A stretch of DNA of 64,000 bases from Fimbriimonadia bacterium (lineage in GTDB: Bacteria > Armatimonadota > Fimbriimonadia > Fimbriimonadales > JABRVX01): the NCBI GenBank assembly GCA_039961735.1, contig JABRVX010000010.1, positions 62,001 through 126,000 on the forward strand. Direction: 5' to 3'. Of the stretch, positions 50,287 through 59,949 are shown in pieces. A model generated the notes under the pieces. That model worked only from the letters and a program-made list of their open reading frames with translations. It had not been told where the DNA came from and searched no databases. Numbering within the stretch: the stretch's first letter is position 1; every line of letters begins with the position of its first letter. The translations under genes were made by a program, and so were the position numbers.

Positions 50287-50337
50287 GAGTTGGTTGGGAT
50301 GCGGGGTTCGCCACGCGCTCCTCCGGCGCCCCTCTGC

Positions 50338-50359
50338 ACACGCTGAACGCACAGCGTGT
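50338..50359 (+). repeat. Perfect 8-base inverted repeat in the leader of the propeller gene
   Basis: ACACGCTG at 50338-50345 and CAGCGTGT at 50352-50359, with a 6-base loop. It lies 103 bases before the start at 50463. Function unknown. Confidence 0.4.
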
Positions 50360-50462
50360 TCCTATGGACAGCGTCGGGCCATCCGTCTCCCTCGCTGGAC
50401 CACCGGCGATACTCATGCACCCCAGACAGGACTCGACACGGCCGACTACGAACCAGGACCCC

Positions 50463-51710
50463 ATGAAAGCCCTTGCCTGCATCCTCTTATCGCTGACCGT
50501 TCCGCTGGCTCTCGGCCAGGTGTGGCCGCAGCCGGACGAGTGGCCGATGCTCACCGGCGACGCATCCGGCTCATGCTACACCCGCGTGCCGCCGATTGGC
50601 GTAACCAGCCAAGTGTGGCGGACCAACCTCAGCTCCATCCGTACCGAGATGATCACCTGGCGGCAAGCCGTCGCAGCGCACGGCAGGCTGTACCTGAAGT
50701 CAAAGGACACCGTGGCGGCTTTGGACGCGACGAGTGGGATGATTCTCTGGAGCCGGCCGCTCGCCGCGAACGAGATCGCCGCGGCAGGCAAAGGCGTAGT
50801 TATGGCGCTGTCCGACTCCGGGCTGATAGCGTTGGACGGTCGCACTGGCGAGAGGCTATGGGACGTCACGGTGCCCGAGACCACCCCAACCCCTCGCCTG
50901 ATCCCTGGCTACGATTTCGCCCTCGTCGTCGGCAGTGGCGACGGCGGACACGTCGCGCGGTTCTTCGACACGAAGAACGGTGAGACGCTTTCTTGGAACT
51001 CGGCGTTGCGGATCCGGGCCACGGGGCAGTGGTCGCTGTTCAACCACCCCTCAGCTATCCCAGCCTCCGGCTCTTCGGTAGTCTGCTTCAGCAACCGAGA
51101 ACCCCAGGTGGTGTTCCTCCCGACCAGCACCTCGAAGCAGCCGGGAGCACTCGCCTGCAGCAAGAACCTGGTGGTCGCCGGTTGGGCCGATACCTCGACC
51201 ACCATGGTCCCGATGGGTGACGAGCTCGCCACCCAAACTTGGAGCGTGGAGGAGGACGGCAGCCTCGTTTCTCGCTGGGTGAAGACAGGCAAGGCTCCCA
51301 CTGAGTGGGGCAGGGCGGACAAACTGTGTATTGCCAGCCCGTCGTTCGCGGTGGGCTATTCTGCGGATACAGGACAGATGTTCGCGTTCAACCCGACGAC
51401 GGGTGCCGAGCACTGGAAGGGCAAGAAGGGCTGGCCGCTCCTTGCGATGGTGGCGGGAGGGCAGCGGGTGTACGCCGCGTTTCAGATCCCTTCCAAGACA
51501 GGGGGTGGCCCCATGGGTACTCAACTCCAAGTCTTGGACCTGGCCACGGGGGAGACACTACTACGACACGACCTACCGGCTCTCAGCGTCAACGCGCTGG
51601 TTCCGGCTTACCGGAAGCTGTACGTGTTGGGGCACCACAATCCTGCCGCTCTCAAGCCCGATGTGCCGCCGGCTGCCATACCGGTAGTCGTCTGTCTCGG
51701 CAATCCGTAG
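50463..51710 (+). CDS. Secreted PQQ-like beta-propeller protein
   Basis: A 415-residue protein with a signal peptide (ALACILLSLTVPLALGQ). Repeats of the type VAALDATSGMILWSRPL, LIALDGRTGERLWDVTV and FNPTTGAEHWKGK are PQQ-like (YWTD-related) propeller blades. Such proteins act as binding or assembly scaffolds outside the cytoplasm; PQQ itself is not needed. ATG 50463 is chosen because it is followed directly by the signal peptide. The upstream in-frame ATGs give a poor N-terminus. Confidence 0.75.
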   Translation: MKALACILLSLTVPLALGQVWPQPDEWPMLTGDASGSCYTRVPPIGVTSQVWRTNLSSIRTEMITWRQAVAAHGRLYLKSKDTVAALDATSGMILWSRPLAANEIAAAGKGVVMALSDSGLIALDGRTGERLWDVTVPETTPTPRLIPGYDFALVVGSGDGGHVARFFDTKNGETLSWNSALRIRATGQWSLFNHPSAIPASGSSVVCFSNREPQVVFLPTSTSKQPGALACSKNLVVAGWADTSTTMVPMGDELATQTWSVEEDGSLVSRWVKTGKAPTEWGRADKLCIASPSFAVGYSADTGQMFAFNPTTGAEHWKGKKGWPLLAMVAGGQRVYAAFQIPSKTGGGPMGTQLQVLDLATGETLLRHDLPALSVNALVPAYRKLYVLGHHNPAALKPDVPPAAIPVVVCLGNP

Positions 51711-51776
51711 TCCCAGGGACCACGGACGCTCGCAGGTAAGATACTGCGAATCGCACTAACGGTTCGGAGGTTTCCG

Positions 51777-53801
51777 ATGCTCGGCTCGTGCCGTGAGCCG
51801 GCCTCACCCCCGCCACGCAGCATGGTGGCCGGTCCCTGCATGATGGTAGTCCTCTTGCTGTGTGCTGCGCCCATAGCTTGGGGCTCCGCACTCCCACAGG
51901 ATGCCACTCGCAATCGCACGGTGCCCGCTGTCCGCGTCGAAGTCCCACCCGTGATCGACGGTATCCTCGACGACCCCTGTTGGGCCACACTCCCCGAGGT
52001 CTCAGGGTTCACTGACGAATCGCTCGGGACCCCGGTGGCGGACGACACCAGCGTACGCATCGGTTACGACGACAGGGCCATCTACGTGGCGTTTCGATGT
52101 GTGGACAGCCGCCCGGACCAGATCGTCGCACGTGAACGCAAACGGGGCGTTCGATTCCGGGGCGAAGACCGGGTTCGTATCTACATCAACCCGTTCAACA
52201 ACAAGCGTTGGGAAGACGAGAGCATGCTGGACGTCAACCCCCTTGGCACTCAGTTCGCGCGCTTCGCGGGAGGGCGGGCCGGCAAGCTGGAGTGGGAAGG
52301 CGTTTGGCAGAGCGCAGCCAAGATTGACGAGAGCGGATGGACCGTAGAGGTAGCTGTGCCCTGGGTCAACTTCGCACGCCCCCCAGCCGACGGAAAGCCC
52401 CGCAACCTGGGCATCAACTTCGAGCGCTATCAGGCGCGCACCCAGACCCGGTCGTATTGGAGTAACCTCGGCCCGCAGTCCAAGGTCGAGTACTCGGGAG
52501 AGTGGGTAGGGGTCGTACTACCCCCGGAGAACGGGGCCCAGCGTCTCTCGCTGCTTGCATACGCTTTCGGCGGTGTTTCGGAGGGCGACGTCGTCAGACA
52601 AGCGGGTGTGGATGCGCGCTTCCGGTTCACCCCCCAGCAAACCGGGGTGGTCTCCCTCAATCCCGACTTTTCCGATGTGGAGGCTGCGGTCACCAGCGTG
52701 GACTTCTCCTATTCCGAAGTGATCGCCGATGAAAGCCGACCGTTCTTTCTCGAGGGGGCCGCCTACTACCGCACCGCCGACTACCGGACCAACTCCTTCT
52801 ATCCGATCCGCGTTCCGGCATTCGACTTCGGTGCCAAGTTCTACGGCAAGACCAACGGAGCAGACATCGGTCTCCTGGCCACGCACAGCGTCGGCGGCAG
52901 GACCGATGCCGTTGTCAACCTCGTGAGCCGGGCCAGCCCGTTCGACTCTTATGGCTTGCAGGTCGTAGGGCTCGAAGGTGACGGCCAACGCAATCTCGTG
53001 GTTCAGAGCACCGCAAGGATCCGGCGAGGAGATTGGAGTTTCAGTGGCGCCTATGCCGTCTCGGAGGACCTCACCGGGTCCGGTGAGAATGCGCGAGTCG
53101 GTGTCTTCTGGGTGCCCGAGCGCTGGTTCCTGGGCGCCAGTTATGCGTTGACCAGCCCTGGGTACTTGCCGCGGAACGGCTACGTGCCCTTCACGGACGA
53201 GCGAGGTGTTAGTTTCAGCGTGGGCTACAACGGGGACTGGCGGAGCGGTCCCATCCGCTCGATCGAGTGGTCGCTCGATGCCAATCGCTTCGAGCGGTAC
53301 GATGGTAGCTTGTTCCGGCAGGGTGTCACTTCGTCGGTCGAGTTGCGGACGAACAGCCTCTCGCTCTACTCCTCGCTGCTCGCAAGCCGGTTCCAGGAGA
53401 ACGATGATCTCGTCGCGTCGGTCGGCTTCGGCTATCCCGCGCTGGATCGGTTTCGAAACGTCGGTCTCGGCATCCGAACGGGGCGCCTCGCGGGGCTAGA
53501 CTACTTTGCCATTACACCCTCCGCTAGGTGGCAGTTCGGAGGAAGGCTGAACGTCAGTCTGTCCAGTGAGTGGGTGCGAATCGGTGGCACCAGACGGCAA
53601 GATGTGCTAGGTATCGCCTACGACTTTGCACCCGACCGAGCGATTGGTGGCCGGTTAGTTCGCCGCGACAGCGCGGTGAACTGGTACCTCAGCTACCGCA
53701 AGTCGGGCTATGGCGGCCTAGAAATGTTCGTGATCTTGGGCGACCCCAACGCAAAGCAGTTCACGGAGCGTCTGGTCTTAAAAGTGGTGCAGGAGTTCTG
53801 A
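51777..53801 (+). CDS. DUF5916-type outer-membrane protein with CBM9-like domain
   Basis: A 674-residue exported protein. After a signal peptide (MVVLLLCAAPIAWGSA) a CBM9-like domain (about 50-225) shows PPVIDGILDDPCWATLP, IGYDDRAIYVAFRC and WTVEVAVPW. The next 430 residues match DUF5916: PQQTGVVSLNPDFSDVEAA, ESRPFFLEGAAYY and a long series of amphipathic strands ending in VVQEF, which fits a large outer-membrane barrel. The role of the family is unknown; carbohydrate binding or uptake at the surface is a guess. GGAGG lies 6-7 bases before the ATG. Confidence 0.85.
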   Translation: MLGSCREPASPPPRSMVAGPCMMVVLLLCAAPIAWGSALPQDATRNRTVPAVRVEVPPVIDGILDDPCWATLPEVSGFTDESLGTPVADDTSVRIGYDDRAIYVAFRCVDSRPDQIVARERKRGVRFRGEDRVRIYINPFNNKRWEDESMLDVNPLGTQFARFAGGRAGKLEWEGVWQSAAKIDESGWTVEVAVPWVNFARPPADGKPRNLGINFERYQARTQTRSYWSNLGPQSKVEYSGEWVGVVLPPENGAQRLSLLAYAFGGVSEGDVVRQAGVDARFRFTPQQTGVVSLNPDFSDVEAAVTSVDFSYSEVIADESRPFFLEGAAYYRTADYRTNSFYPIRVPAFDFGAKFYGKTNGADIGLLATHSVGGRTDAVVNLVSRASPFDSYGLQVVGLEGDGQRNLVVQSTARIRRGDWSFSGAYAVSEDLTGSGENARVGVFWVPERWFLGASYALTSPGYLPRNGYVPFTDERGVSFSVGYNGDWRSGPIRSIEWSLDANRFERYDGSLFRQGVTSSVELRTNSLSLYSSLLASRFQENDDLVASVGFGYPALDRFRNVGLGIRTGRLAGLDYFAITPSARWQFGGRLNVSLSSEWVRIGGTRRQDVLGIAYDFAPDRAIGGRLVRRDSAVNWYLSYRKSGYGGLEMFVILGDPNAKQFTERLVLKVVQEF

Positions 53802-53807
53802 GCTTTG

Positions 53808-56216
53808 TTACGGACTCGGTAGAGCCCAGTTGCCACCAAAGTAGCCTGAGGTTAACACAGCGTCGTCACCCTTCTGCAGCAGGTCCGGTCCTACGAGTGC
53901 GAAGTCCGGAAGTGACACTCCGCTCGTAAAGTACCTCGGCTCGAACGTACGCCGCATCGCGAGGGCGGAGGTCGCCCCAATCACCACCACCGAGTCCGCG
54001 TCGGTGCCCGCAATCGGATAGACGAACCACGCTGCGAGGTCTCCATCGAACCGCTGCCCTCCAACCAGCGCCGATCCACGACGCAGGGCGATTGGGCAGT
54101 CAGTCAGCACTCTCGGAAACGCCGTATTCATGTCCGCGTGGCCGTATAGAACGACGTTCCGCCCTCGGTACTTCGCCGGCGTGAACGCGGTATCAGGTAT
54201 CACCTCGACATTCCCGTTGGCGCGATACCACCACATCTGTTGGTCGAAGCGGACCTTGGCCAAGCACGCAGCGTTCTCTTCGGGAGTGCCGTGCGTGCCA
54301 TACACCCACACCATGCGGCGGGTGAGGCCGTACTTGAAAGGGCCGCTCCGCAGGGGGTGCTTCAAGGCTGGATCGTGTTCCTCGACGACCCGCCAACGCC
54401 CGCCCGCCCGCTCCAGCAGAATCGGCCGCGAGGCATCCGTCACGGCGAGGCGCGTTGCATCAACCACCACCGATAGACCGCCGGATATGGCAAAGCAGCG
54501 CGAGAGGTCGAGCGTAATCGCCGCAGCGTTCTCCGTTTCCACGCGAACCTGCTCGAGATCCGCGCGAAGCTCTGCGTGCACCGAGGTGAGCTTGCCGCTC
54601 TCCTGTTGCCGCACGACACTTAACCAGAAGTGGTCTGACGATAGGGCAGGGTTCTGCGTGCGGAACCTCAAGCTGGTCGGCGCCGCCGGGCGCACGCGCC
54701 GCTGGAACCACTCGTTGCGTGGCGGATAGTCGAGACACTCTGCCCCGGGGTGATCCGGTGAGTCGTACCAGTGGCCAGCATCCGGCTCTTCGTGAACGCG
54801 CAGGTCCTTGTGGAACTCGCCTAGTCGCGAGACCATCTCACGCATTTCCGTAATAGGCACGTTATCGTCTGCCGTACCGTGTACCGCGAATACGGGCAAA
54901 TCCTCGAGGTTGCGGATGAGCGAAAGCGTGTCACTCTCCAGTTTCGCAGTCTCGAGGGCGGCCCTGGGACCCGATTCCGACTTCGGTGCGGTACCCCCGC
55001 CGTAGGAGAAGAAGCTGATCCACCCAGCCGACGGCCCGATAGCAGCCCAGAGCGACGGCAGCACTGCGCCGAGATACCACGTTCCGTGGCCCCCCATCGA
55101 GTGTCCGACAAGGTAGACGCGGTTCGGGTCTATGTCATGCGATGTCCGAAAGTGGCTCAGGCTCTCCAACGCATCCATCAGTCCCCACTCCTGCCAGTCG
55201 TGGCCGAACGGCCGCCGGTTGGTAGGTGCTACGGTGTAGGCCGCCTCCTTGGGGTAGTGTGCTCCGGCTTGTCCAATCGCCTCGACCCCGGCTCCATGGA
55301 GTGACAGATACAGTGCAGCCTTCTCACCGGTCTTTAGGGCAGTGGGCTCGCGGACGGCGTAATATTGTACGGAGCCATCAATCGCCGACTCACGCGTGAT
55401 CTTGTACGCCTGTCCCGACTTCCGCAGCCCCAACTCGAGGCGTTCGGCTATCTCGGCCTTCCCATGCTTCAGCGTGATGGCTAGCTCGAGAGGCTCCTCG
55501 GCTACCCGGGTGCGGAGAGCCGTACGGAACGGCAGTTTGATAAGGCCGAGCGGCACGATCTCGGGGATGTGCACTCTCCGTTTCTCGAAAACCTTCCCGT
55601 CGCCGACTTCCAGCACCGCGCCACGTAGCGGTTCTTCGAGGTGATTGAGAATCACCACGGCGCACAGCGCCTCTTCGCCTGCCCGACCCACCAAGTCCGG
55701 CACCAGCGAGTCACGAAGGTTGAGAGAACACGGTCCTCGCGCATCGGAGAGAGCAACAGAAAACCCGCCCCGAGCGCAACGCAACAGCAAGCGGTTCTCC
55801 CCCTTCCGTAGCGCTACCGGCACGCGCAGGTAGCCGTGCGAGTAAGGGTCACCTGCAAACGGCACGCCGTTGATGAAACCGTAGCTGAAGCCGATACCGG
55901 TTAGAATCGCGACGCCATCCGACTGAGCCGGGACCGTCGCGCCAGCCCACCCGTTGCGAGTGAACGCGTGCTCGACTCGGCCGCTGTTGTCTGCCGCGAC
56001 CTCAGTCTCCCAGTCGGGGGCAAACGAAGGGACTACCGCCACCTGCTCCAGCACTGGATCGGCGACGAACGGCACGCGGCCTCCTGCCAGCGTGTGTTGC
56101 TTGAGCTTCCATGTAAGCCCTGCCGTGCTGAAACCGTCTTTCAGCACCTGCCCCCACGAGAGGACCGCCGGCAAACCCACGGCCAGTGCCAACGCAAACC
56201 TGAATCGTGCACTCAT
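53808..56216 (-). CDS. Large secreted alpha/beta hydrolase (PHB depolymerase/esterase-like)
   Basis: An 802-residue exported enzyme. A signal peptide (FALALAVGLPAVLSWGQ) and about 260 residues of beta-rich sequence precede an alpha/beta hydrolase domain (about 285-510). The nucleophile elbow is VGHSMGGHGTWYLG near residue 368, the acid is in VHGTADDNVP and the histidine in PDAGHWY, so the triad is complete. A further beta-rich domain of about 290 residues follows. The architecture resembles prolyl oligopeptidase/feruloyl esterase-like enzymes of biomass degraders. It is convergent with the DUF5916 gene, 6 bases apart. Confidence 0.82.
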   Translation of the reverse strand: MSARFRFALALAVGLPAVLSWGQVLKDGFSTAGLTWKLKQHTLAGGRVPFVADPVLEQVAVVPSFAPDWETEVAADNSGRVEHAFTRNGWAGATVPAQSDGVAILTGIGFSYGFINGVPFAGDPYSHGYLRVPVALRKGENRLLLRCARGGFSVALSDARGPCSLNLRDSLVPDLVGRAGEEALCAVVILNHLEEPLRGAVLEVGDGKVFEKRRVHIPEIVPLGLIKLPFRTALRTRVAEEPLELAITLKHGKAEIAERLELGLRKSGQAYKITRESAIDGSVQYYAVREPTALKTGEKAALYLSLHGAGVEAIGQAGAHYPKEAAYTVAPTNRRPFGHDWQEWGLMDALESLSHFRTSHDIDPNRVYLVGHSMGGHGTWYLGAVLPSLWAAIGPSAGWISFFSYGGGTAPKSESGPRAALETAKLESDTLSLIRNLEDLPVFAVHGTADDNVPITEMREMVSRLGEFHKDLRVHEEPDAGHWYDSPDHPGAECLDYPPRNEWFQRRVRPAAPTSLRFRTQNPALSSDHFWLSVVRQQESGKLTSVHAELRADLEQVRVETENAAAITLDLSRCFAISGGLSVVVDATRLAVTDASRPILLERAGGRWRVVEEHDPALKHPLRSGPFKYGLTRRMVWVYGTHGTPEENAACLAKVRFDQQMWWYRANGNVEVIPDTAFTPAKYRGRNVVLYGHADMNTAFPRVLTDCPIALRRGSALVGGQRFDGDLAAWFVYPIAGTDADSVVVIGATSALAMRRTFEPRYFTSGVSLPDFALVGPDLLQKGDDAVLTSGYFGGNWALPSP

Positions 56217-56312
56217 GTCTACAGAAGTTCGCGGCCAATCTCATGCATCTTGCCGGGAGACCGAAACCGCTGTAGAAATAGAATAAGACCAGCACTCGAC
56301 GGACCGCAAGGA

Positions 56313-58019
56313 ATGCATTGCCACCCGGACACCTCATGGAAGAGCCGACGCCCTATCGTCAACGCGATCGTCGCTTGGCTCCTGCTCTACACAGCGCCCG
56401 CATCCGCGGACGATTGGTGCGTTGGTATCGGCAAAACCCCTTCCAGAAACGGTGCCTCGTCCGTCGTCGGACCGATGAAGAGTGATCTGTTATGGGCCGG
56501 TGGTCGCGACAGCATCCTCGGCGACCAGCCCGTGTGTGCCGGCGGACTCCTCGTCAGCACCCGGGTGGTGGGTTGGGATGCAATTTGGGACTCCGTCATC
56601 GTCGCGCAAGACCTGATGACGGGTGCGGAGCGGTGGAACACGGTCCTGCCCGTCCAGTCCGCAGATCCGGGCCGCAGCCGGGTCACCGGCTTTCGAGACG
56701 GGCGAGTGTACGCAACTCGTGCGGCAGGTCCGAGCAAGCCGGACTACCTATTCGCCCTGGACCCGGCCGATGGGTCGGTGCTTTGGCGCTCCCAGGACGT
56801 GATTGCCGAGACTTGGGGCGAAAGCGTCGGCTTCACCGAGGACGGCGACGTTCTGGTTCGCTCGCCTGTGGGTCTCATGCGAATCGACGGGGCCACCGGA
56901 ATCACAGTATGGAGCACGGCGATCAGCATCCAAGAGGGCTCGTGTGGTGCGGCTGCGTTCGGCCAGCGCGTGTACGCGTGGGAGCGCCTCTCGGGTGGCC
57001 CAAGATTGTGTGCTCTGGATCTCGCGACCGGTGCCAAGCTCTATGCCGGGCCGGTTCTGAGCGGCGGCACGATCCAGCAGGTCGCGCCGTTCGTCGGGCC
57101 GGACGGCACCGTGTACGCGCCGCGTTCGCAAGGGGATGTCGCCTCCGACTACTTGGTAGCCTATGAGGACACCGGCGCGGCACTCGTCGAGAAGTGGCGC
57201 GGTCCGTTAGGCTTCGTCCCCTTCGCCTCGTTCGCAGTCGGCGCAGACGGGGGTGTGTACAGCTATTCGACGACCCGGTCCGGCTCTACTGCGACGCTGC
57301 GGGTACTGAAGTTGGATGCCGACAGTGGTTCTGTCCTTGCCCAGTCCCCCGCGCTTGCCTCCGATTATCCGGTCCAACCCAAGCTCGCCCTAGATGCACA
57401 AGGCAAGGTTTTCGTCACGAACGGCAGTTATGAGCGGGGCAAGCTGTTCGCCCTTGCCCCCGACCTGTCGCTACTGTGGTCCGTCGCCCTTCCAGACATC
57501 GGCAGGGGTGGTCCGATCTTGGCGGATGACGGCGTTCTGGTCGTGACGGGTTCGGGCAGCGACGTACGTGCCTATCGCTCAGCGAACCCCGCAATTGTCG
57601 GCGGCACGGTCCTTCTCCAGCAGCGCACGGCAGTCGCCGGCATGCAGTCGGTGCTGGAGTTTCGCGAACCTGGCTCGCTCGACGTCCTTCACAGCTGTCC
57701 AATCACCCTCGATGCACAAGGCTCGTACGCGGGTTGCGAGGTGCCTGTCGGCACTTATGACGTGGCCCTCCGGTTCCCCCACTTCCTTCGGAGCGTGCAG
57801 CAGTCGGTCTCGCTCGCGCCAGGTACCAACACCGTCAGCTTCTGCCTATCGAACGGCGACGTGGACGACAACAACGCCATCGGGCTCGGTGACCTCAACA
57901 TCGTTCTTCTCCGGTTCTCGTCCACCGACCCGGCAGGCGACCGCGACGGCGACGGAATCGTCGGCCTATCGGACATGAACCTCGTGCTGCTGAACTTCGG
58001 ACTCGTCGGCGCCCCCTAG
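56313..58019 (+). CDS. Secreted beta-propeller with dockerin-like C-terminus
   Basis: A 568-residue exported protein. A signal peptide (IVNAIVAWLLLYTAPASA) precedes PQQ-like blades such as LFALDPADGSVLWRSQD and LCALDLATGAKLYAGPV, then a small beta domain (VPVGTYDVALRFPHF), and finally two EF-hand-like loops: GDVDDNNAIGLGDLNIVLL and GDRDGDGIVGLSDMNLVLL. These are dockerin-like calcium loops, often found as C-terminal surface-sorting or adhesion modules in Armatimonadota and Planctomycetes. ATG 56313 is chosen because the basic region and signal follow; AAGGA abuts it. Confidence 0.78.
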   Translation: MHCHPDTSWKSRRPIVNAIVAWLLLYTAPASADDWCVGIGKTPSRNGASSVVGPMKSDLLWAGGRDSILGDQPVCAGGLLVSTRVVGWDAIWDSVIVAQDLMTGAERWNTVLPVQSADPGRSRVTGFRDGRVYATRAAGPSKPDYLFALDPADGSVLWRSQDVIAETWGESVGFTEDGDVLVRSPVGLMRIDGATGITVWSTAISIQEGSCGAAAFGQRVYAWERLSGGPRLCALDLATGAKLYAGPVLSGGTIQQVAPFVGPDGTVYAPRSQGDVASDYLVAYEDTGAALVEKWRGPLGFVPFASFAVGADGGVYSYSTTRSGSTATLRVLKLDADSGSVLAQSPALASDYPVQPKLALDAQGKVFVTNGSYERGKLFALAPDLSLLWSVALPDIGRGGPILADDGVLVVTGSGSDVRAYRSANPAIVGGTVLLQQRTAVAGMQSVLEFREPGSLDVLHSCPITLDAQGSYAGCEVPVGTYDVALRFPHFLRSVQQSVSLAPGTNTVSFCLSNGDVDDNNAIGLGDLNIVLLRFSSTDPAGDRDGDGIVGLSDMNLVLLNFGLVGAP

Positions 58020-58079
58020 GCCGATTCGCAACGGCCGCGGTATCCTGTCGGTACTATCTGCAGCCACGAGGAGGCAGCG

Positions 58080-59570
58080 ATGTTGGCACACTTTACGGAG
58101 TTCTGTTGGCTCGTAGTTCTCGGTTTGTTTCCTCTGCTCGCATGTGGGTGCGCCGGTGCGAAGCAGGACCCCGTCATCGGCTACTGGGAGGGATCTCTCG
58201 TAGTACCGGGCGGAACGAAGTTGCGTTTGGGCCTACACGTGGCCAAGCTGGAAGGCGGAGGCTACTCGGCAAAGCTGGATAGCCCAGATCAAGGTGCGTT
58301 CGGTCTAGGTGTGGACCAGTTCACGTTCGAGTCGGGCAAGGTGGCGTTCGAGATGAAGACCTTAGGTGCCCGGTTCGAAGGCACTATGGCGGAAGACCAG
58401 CAGTCCATCGTCGGCAAGTTCCGGCAGTCCGGTCTCACGATGGACCTGACATTGAAGAAGATGGAAAAGCCTACGACCTCGCAACGTCCTCAAGAGCCGA
58501 AGCCGCCTTACCCATACATCGTCGAGGACGTGCAGTTCCGAAACGAGAGAGCGGACATCTTGCTCGCGGGCACGGTGACTGTCCCGAGGGGCACCGGACC
58601 CTTCCCGGGCATCGTGCTGGTATCCGGCTCTGGACCCCAGGACCGCGACGAATCGCTTCTCGGGCACAAGCCTTTTCTGGTACTAGCAGACCACCTGACT
58701 CGTCGGGGCATCGCGGTCCTCCGCTTCGATGACCGCGGTGTCGGTAAGTCCGAGGGCAACTTCGCCACCGCCACCTCGGAGGACTTCGTAACCGACGCGA
58801 TTGCCGGCGTCGAGTTCCTACGAACGCGCCCGGGTGTGAACCCCGATCTCGTAGGTATCGCCGGGCACAGCGAGGGAGGATTGGTAGCCCCCATCGCTGC
58901 GGTGCGATCCCCCAACGTCGCATTCATCGTGCTGCTCGCCGGAACGGGCATCGTGGGTGAGGAAATCCTGTATCGTCAGGCCGAGTTGATCTCGCGCGCC
59001 GAGGGAGCAACCGATGAGGAAATCGCCAACGGACGTCGCGCGCAAGAGCGCATCTTCGAGATCGTGAAGATGGATGTCACCCCCAAAGAGAGGGAACGCC
59101 GGCTCCAGGCTCTGGCCTCCGACTTGGTGACTTCGCTCTCCGAGCGACAGAGAGAGGCGCTCGGCGGCAACGAAGAGGCTTACGTCCAGGGCCAGATTCG
59201 TATGGTCGGCTCGCCGTGGTTTCGCTACTTCCTAACCTACGACCCGGCGCCCACGCTTCGCAAGGTGCGTGTCCCGGTGCTCGCCATCAACGGTGAGTTG
59301 GACCTGCAGGTGCCGGCCAAAGTCAACCTCCAGGCCATTGAGCGGGCGCTGAAGGAAGGCGGCAATCGAAACTACGAGGTGCACGAGCTGAAGGGGCTGA
59401 ACCATCTCTTCCAGACAGCCAAGACGGGGTCGCCGACCGAGTACGCGACCATTCAGGAGACGATGTCGCCTACCGCCATGGATCTGATCGCGGATTGGGT
59501 GCTGAAGCTCAAACCCGCTGCGACGGCCTCACCCCAGGGCACGTTCCGGCAGAAGCCCGGCGGTCGCTGA
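58080..59570 (+). CDS. Lipoprotein alpha/beta hydrolase
   Basis: A 496-residue esterase-type enzyme. A lipobox (LLACGC, cysteine near residue 22) suggests attachment to a membrane. Residues about 30-130 form a beta-rich domain seen in related hydrolases. The catalytic domain then shows VLVSGSGPQDRDES, IAVLRFDDRGVGKSEG, the nucleophile elbow GHSEGG near 262, the acid in INGELDLQVP and the histidine in GLNHLFQ. The overall architecture matches dienelactone-hydrolase-like family proteins of the cell envelope. GAGGAGG precedes the ATG by 7 bases. Confidence 0.86.
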   Translation: MLAHFTEFCWLVVLGLFPLLACGCAGAKQDPVIGYWEGSLVVPGGTKLRLGLHVAKLEGGGYSAKLDSPDQGAFGLGVDQFTFESGKVAFEMKTLGARFEGTMAEDQQSIVGKFRQSGLTMDLTLKKMEKPTTSQRPQEPKPPYPYIVEDVQFRNERADILLAGTVTVPRGTGPFPGIVLVSGSGPQDRDESLLGHKPFLVLADHLTRRGIAVLRFDDRGVGKSEGNFATATSEDFVTDAIAGVEFLRTRPGVNPDLVGIAGHSEGGLVAPIAAVRSPNVAFIVLLAGTGIVGEEILYRQAELISRAEGATDEEIANGRRAQERIFEIVKMDVTPKERERRLQALASDLVTSLSERQREALGGNEEAYVQGQIRMVGSPWFRYFLTYDPAPTLRKVRVPVLAINGELDLQVPAKVNLQAIERALKEGGNRNYEVHELKGLNHLFQTAKTGSPTEYATIQETMSPTAMDLIADWVLKLKPAATASPQGTFRQKPGGR

Positions 59571-59793
59571 CAAGGAAACCTTGGCAGCCGGTAGTGCCGA
59601 CTTCCCGGCGAGGACGCCGGAGTGGCGCTACGGAGACCGGACTGCCTTGCCACGTCACCGTGAGAGCGAAAGCAGGTTCCGCTGCCCGGCGTTGGCTCCT
59701 GGGTGGCGTCGATCGGGAGCACGATCGTAGGACCGACCGCAGCGCACTTTCCGGCCCAGTGGTGCGGTTGATCAGGCGGTGACGCGGGAAGGG

Positions 59794-59916
59794 CTAGGCG
59801 TTCTTCCTGCGTGAGGTGGTGGGCTTCGGCGCGCGAACATCGGCCTTCGCCTTTACGCGTGCAGCCTTCTCCAGCCTGTGGCGTCGGCGTCGAAGCTCTT
59901 TGTTGCGGATCCGCAT
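59794..59916 (-). CDS. Small very basic protein (40 residues)
   Basis: A 40-codon ORF, MRIRNKELRRRRHRLEKAAR followed by a lysine-, arginine- and proline-rich tail ending RRKNA. It is almost half basic and starts with a helix-like block, which suits RNA or ribosome binding. AGGGAG lies about 12 bases upstream. It begins 33 bases after the hldE stop on the same strand, so it may be the last gene of that operon. I recall similar short RNRxxELRRRRHR-type proteins but cannot name a family. Confidence 0.6.
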   Translation of the reverse strand: MRIRNKELRRRRHRLEKAARVKAKADVRAPKPTTSRRKNA

Positions 59917-59949
59917 GTGTCAAGACACTCCCTGAGTGATCTCAGCGCA

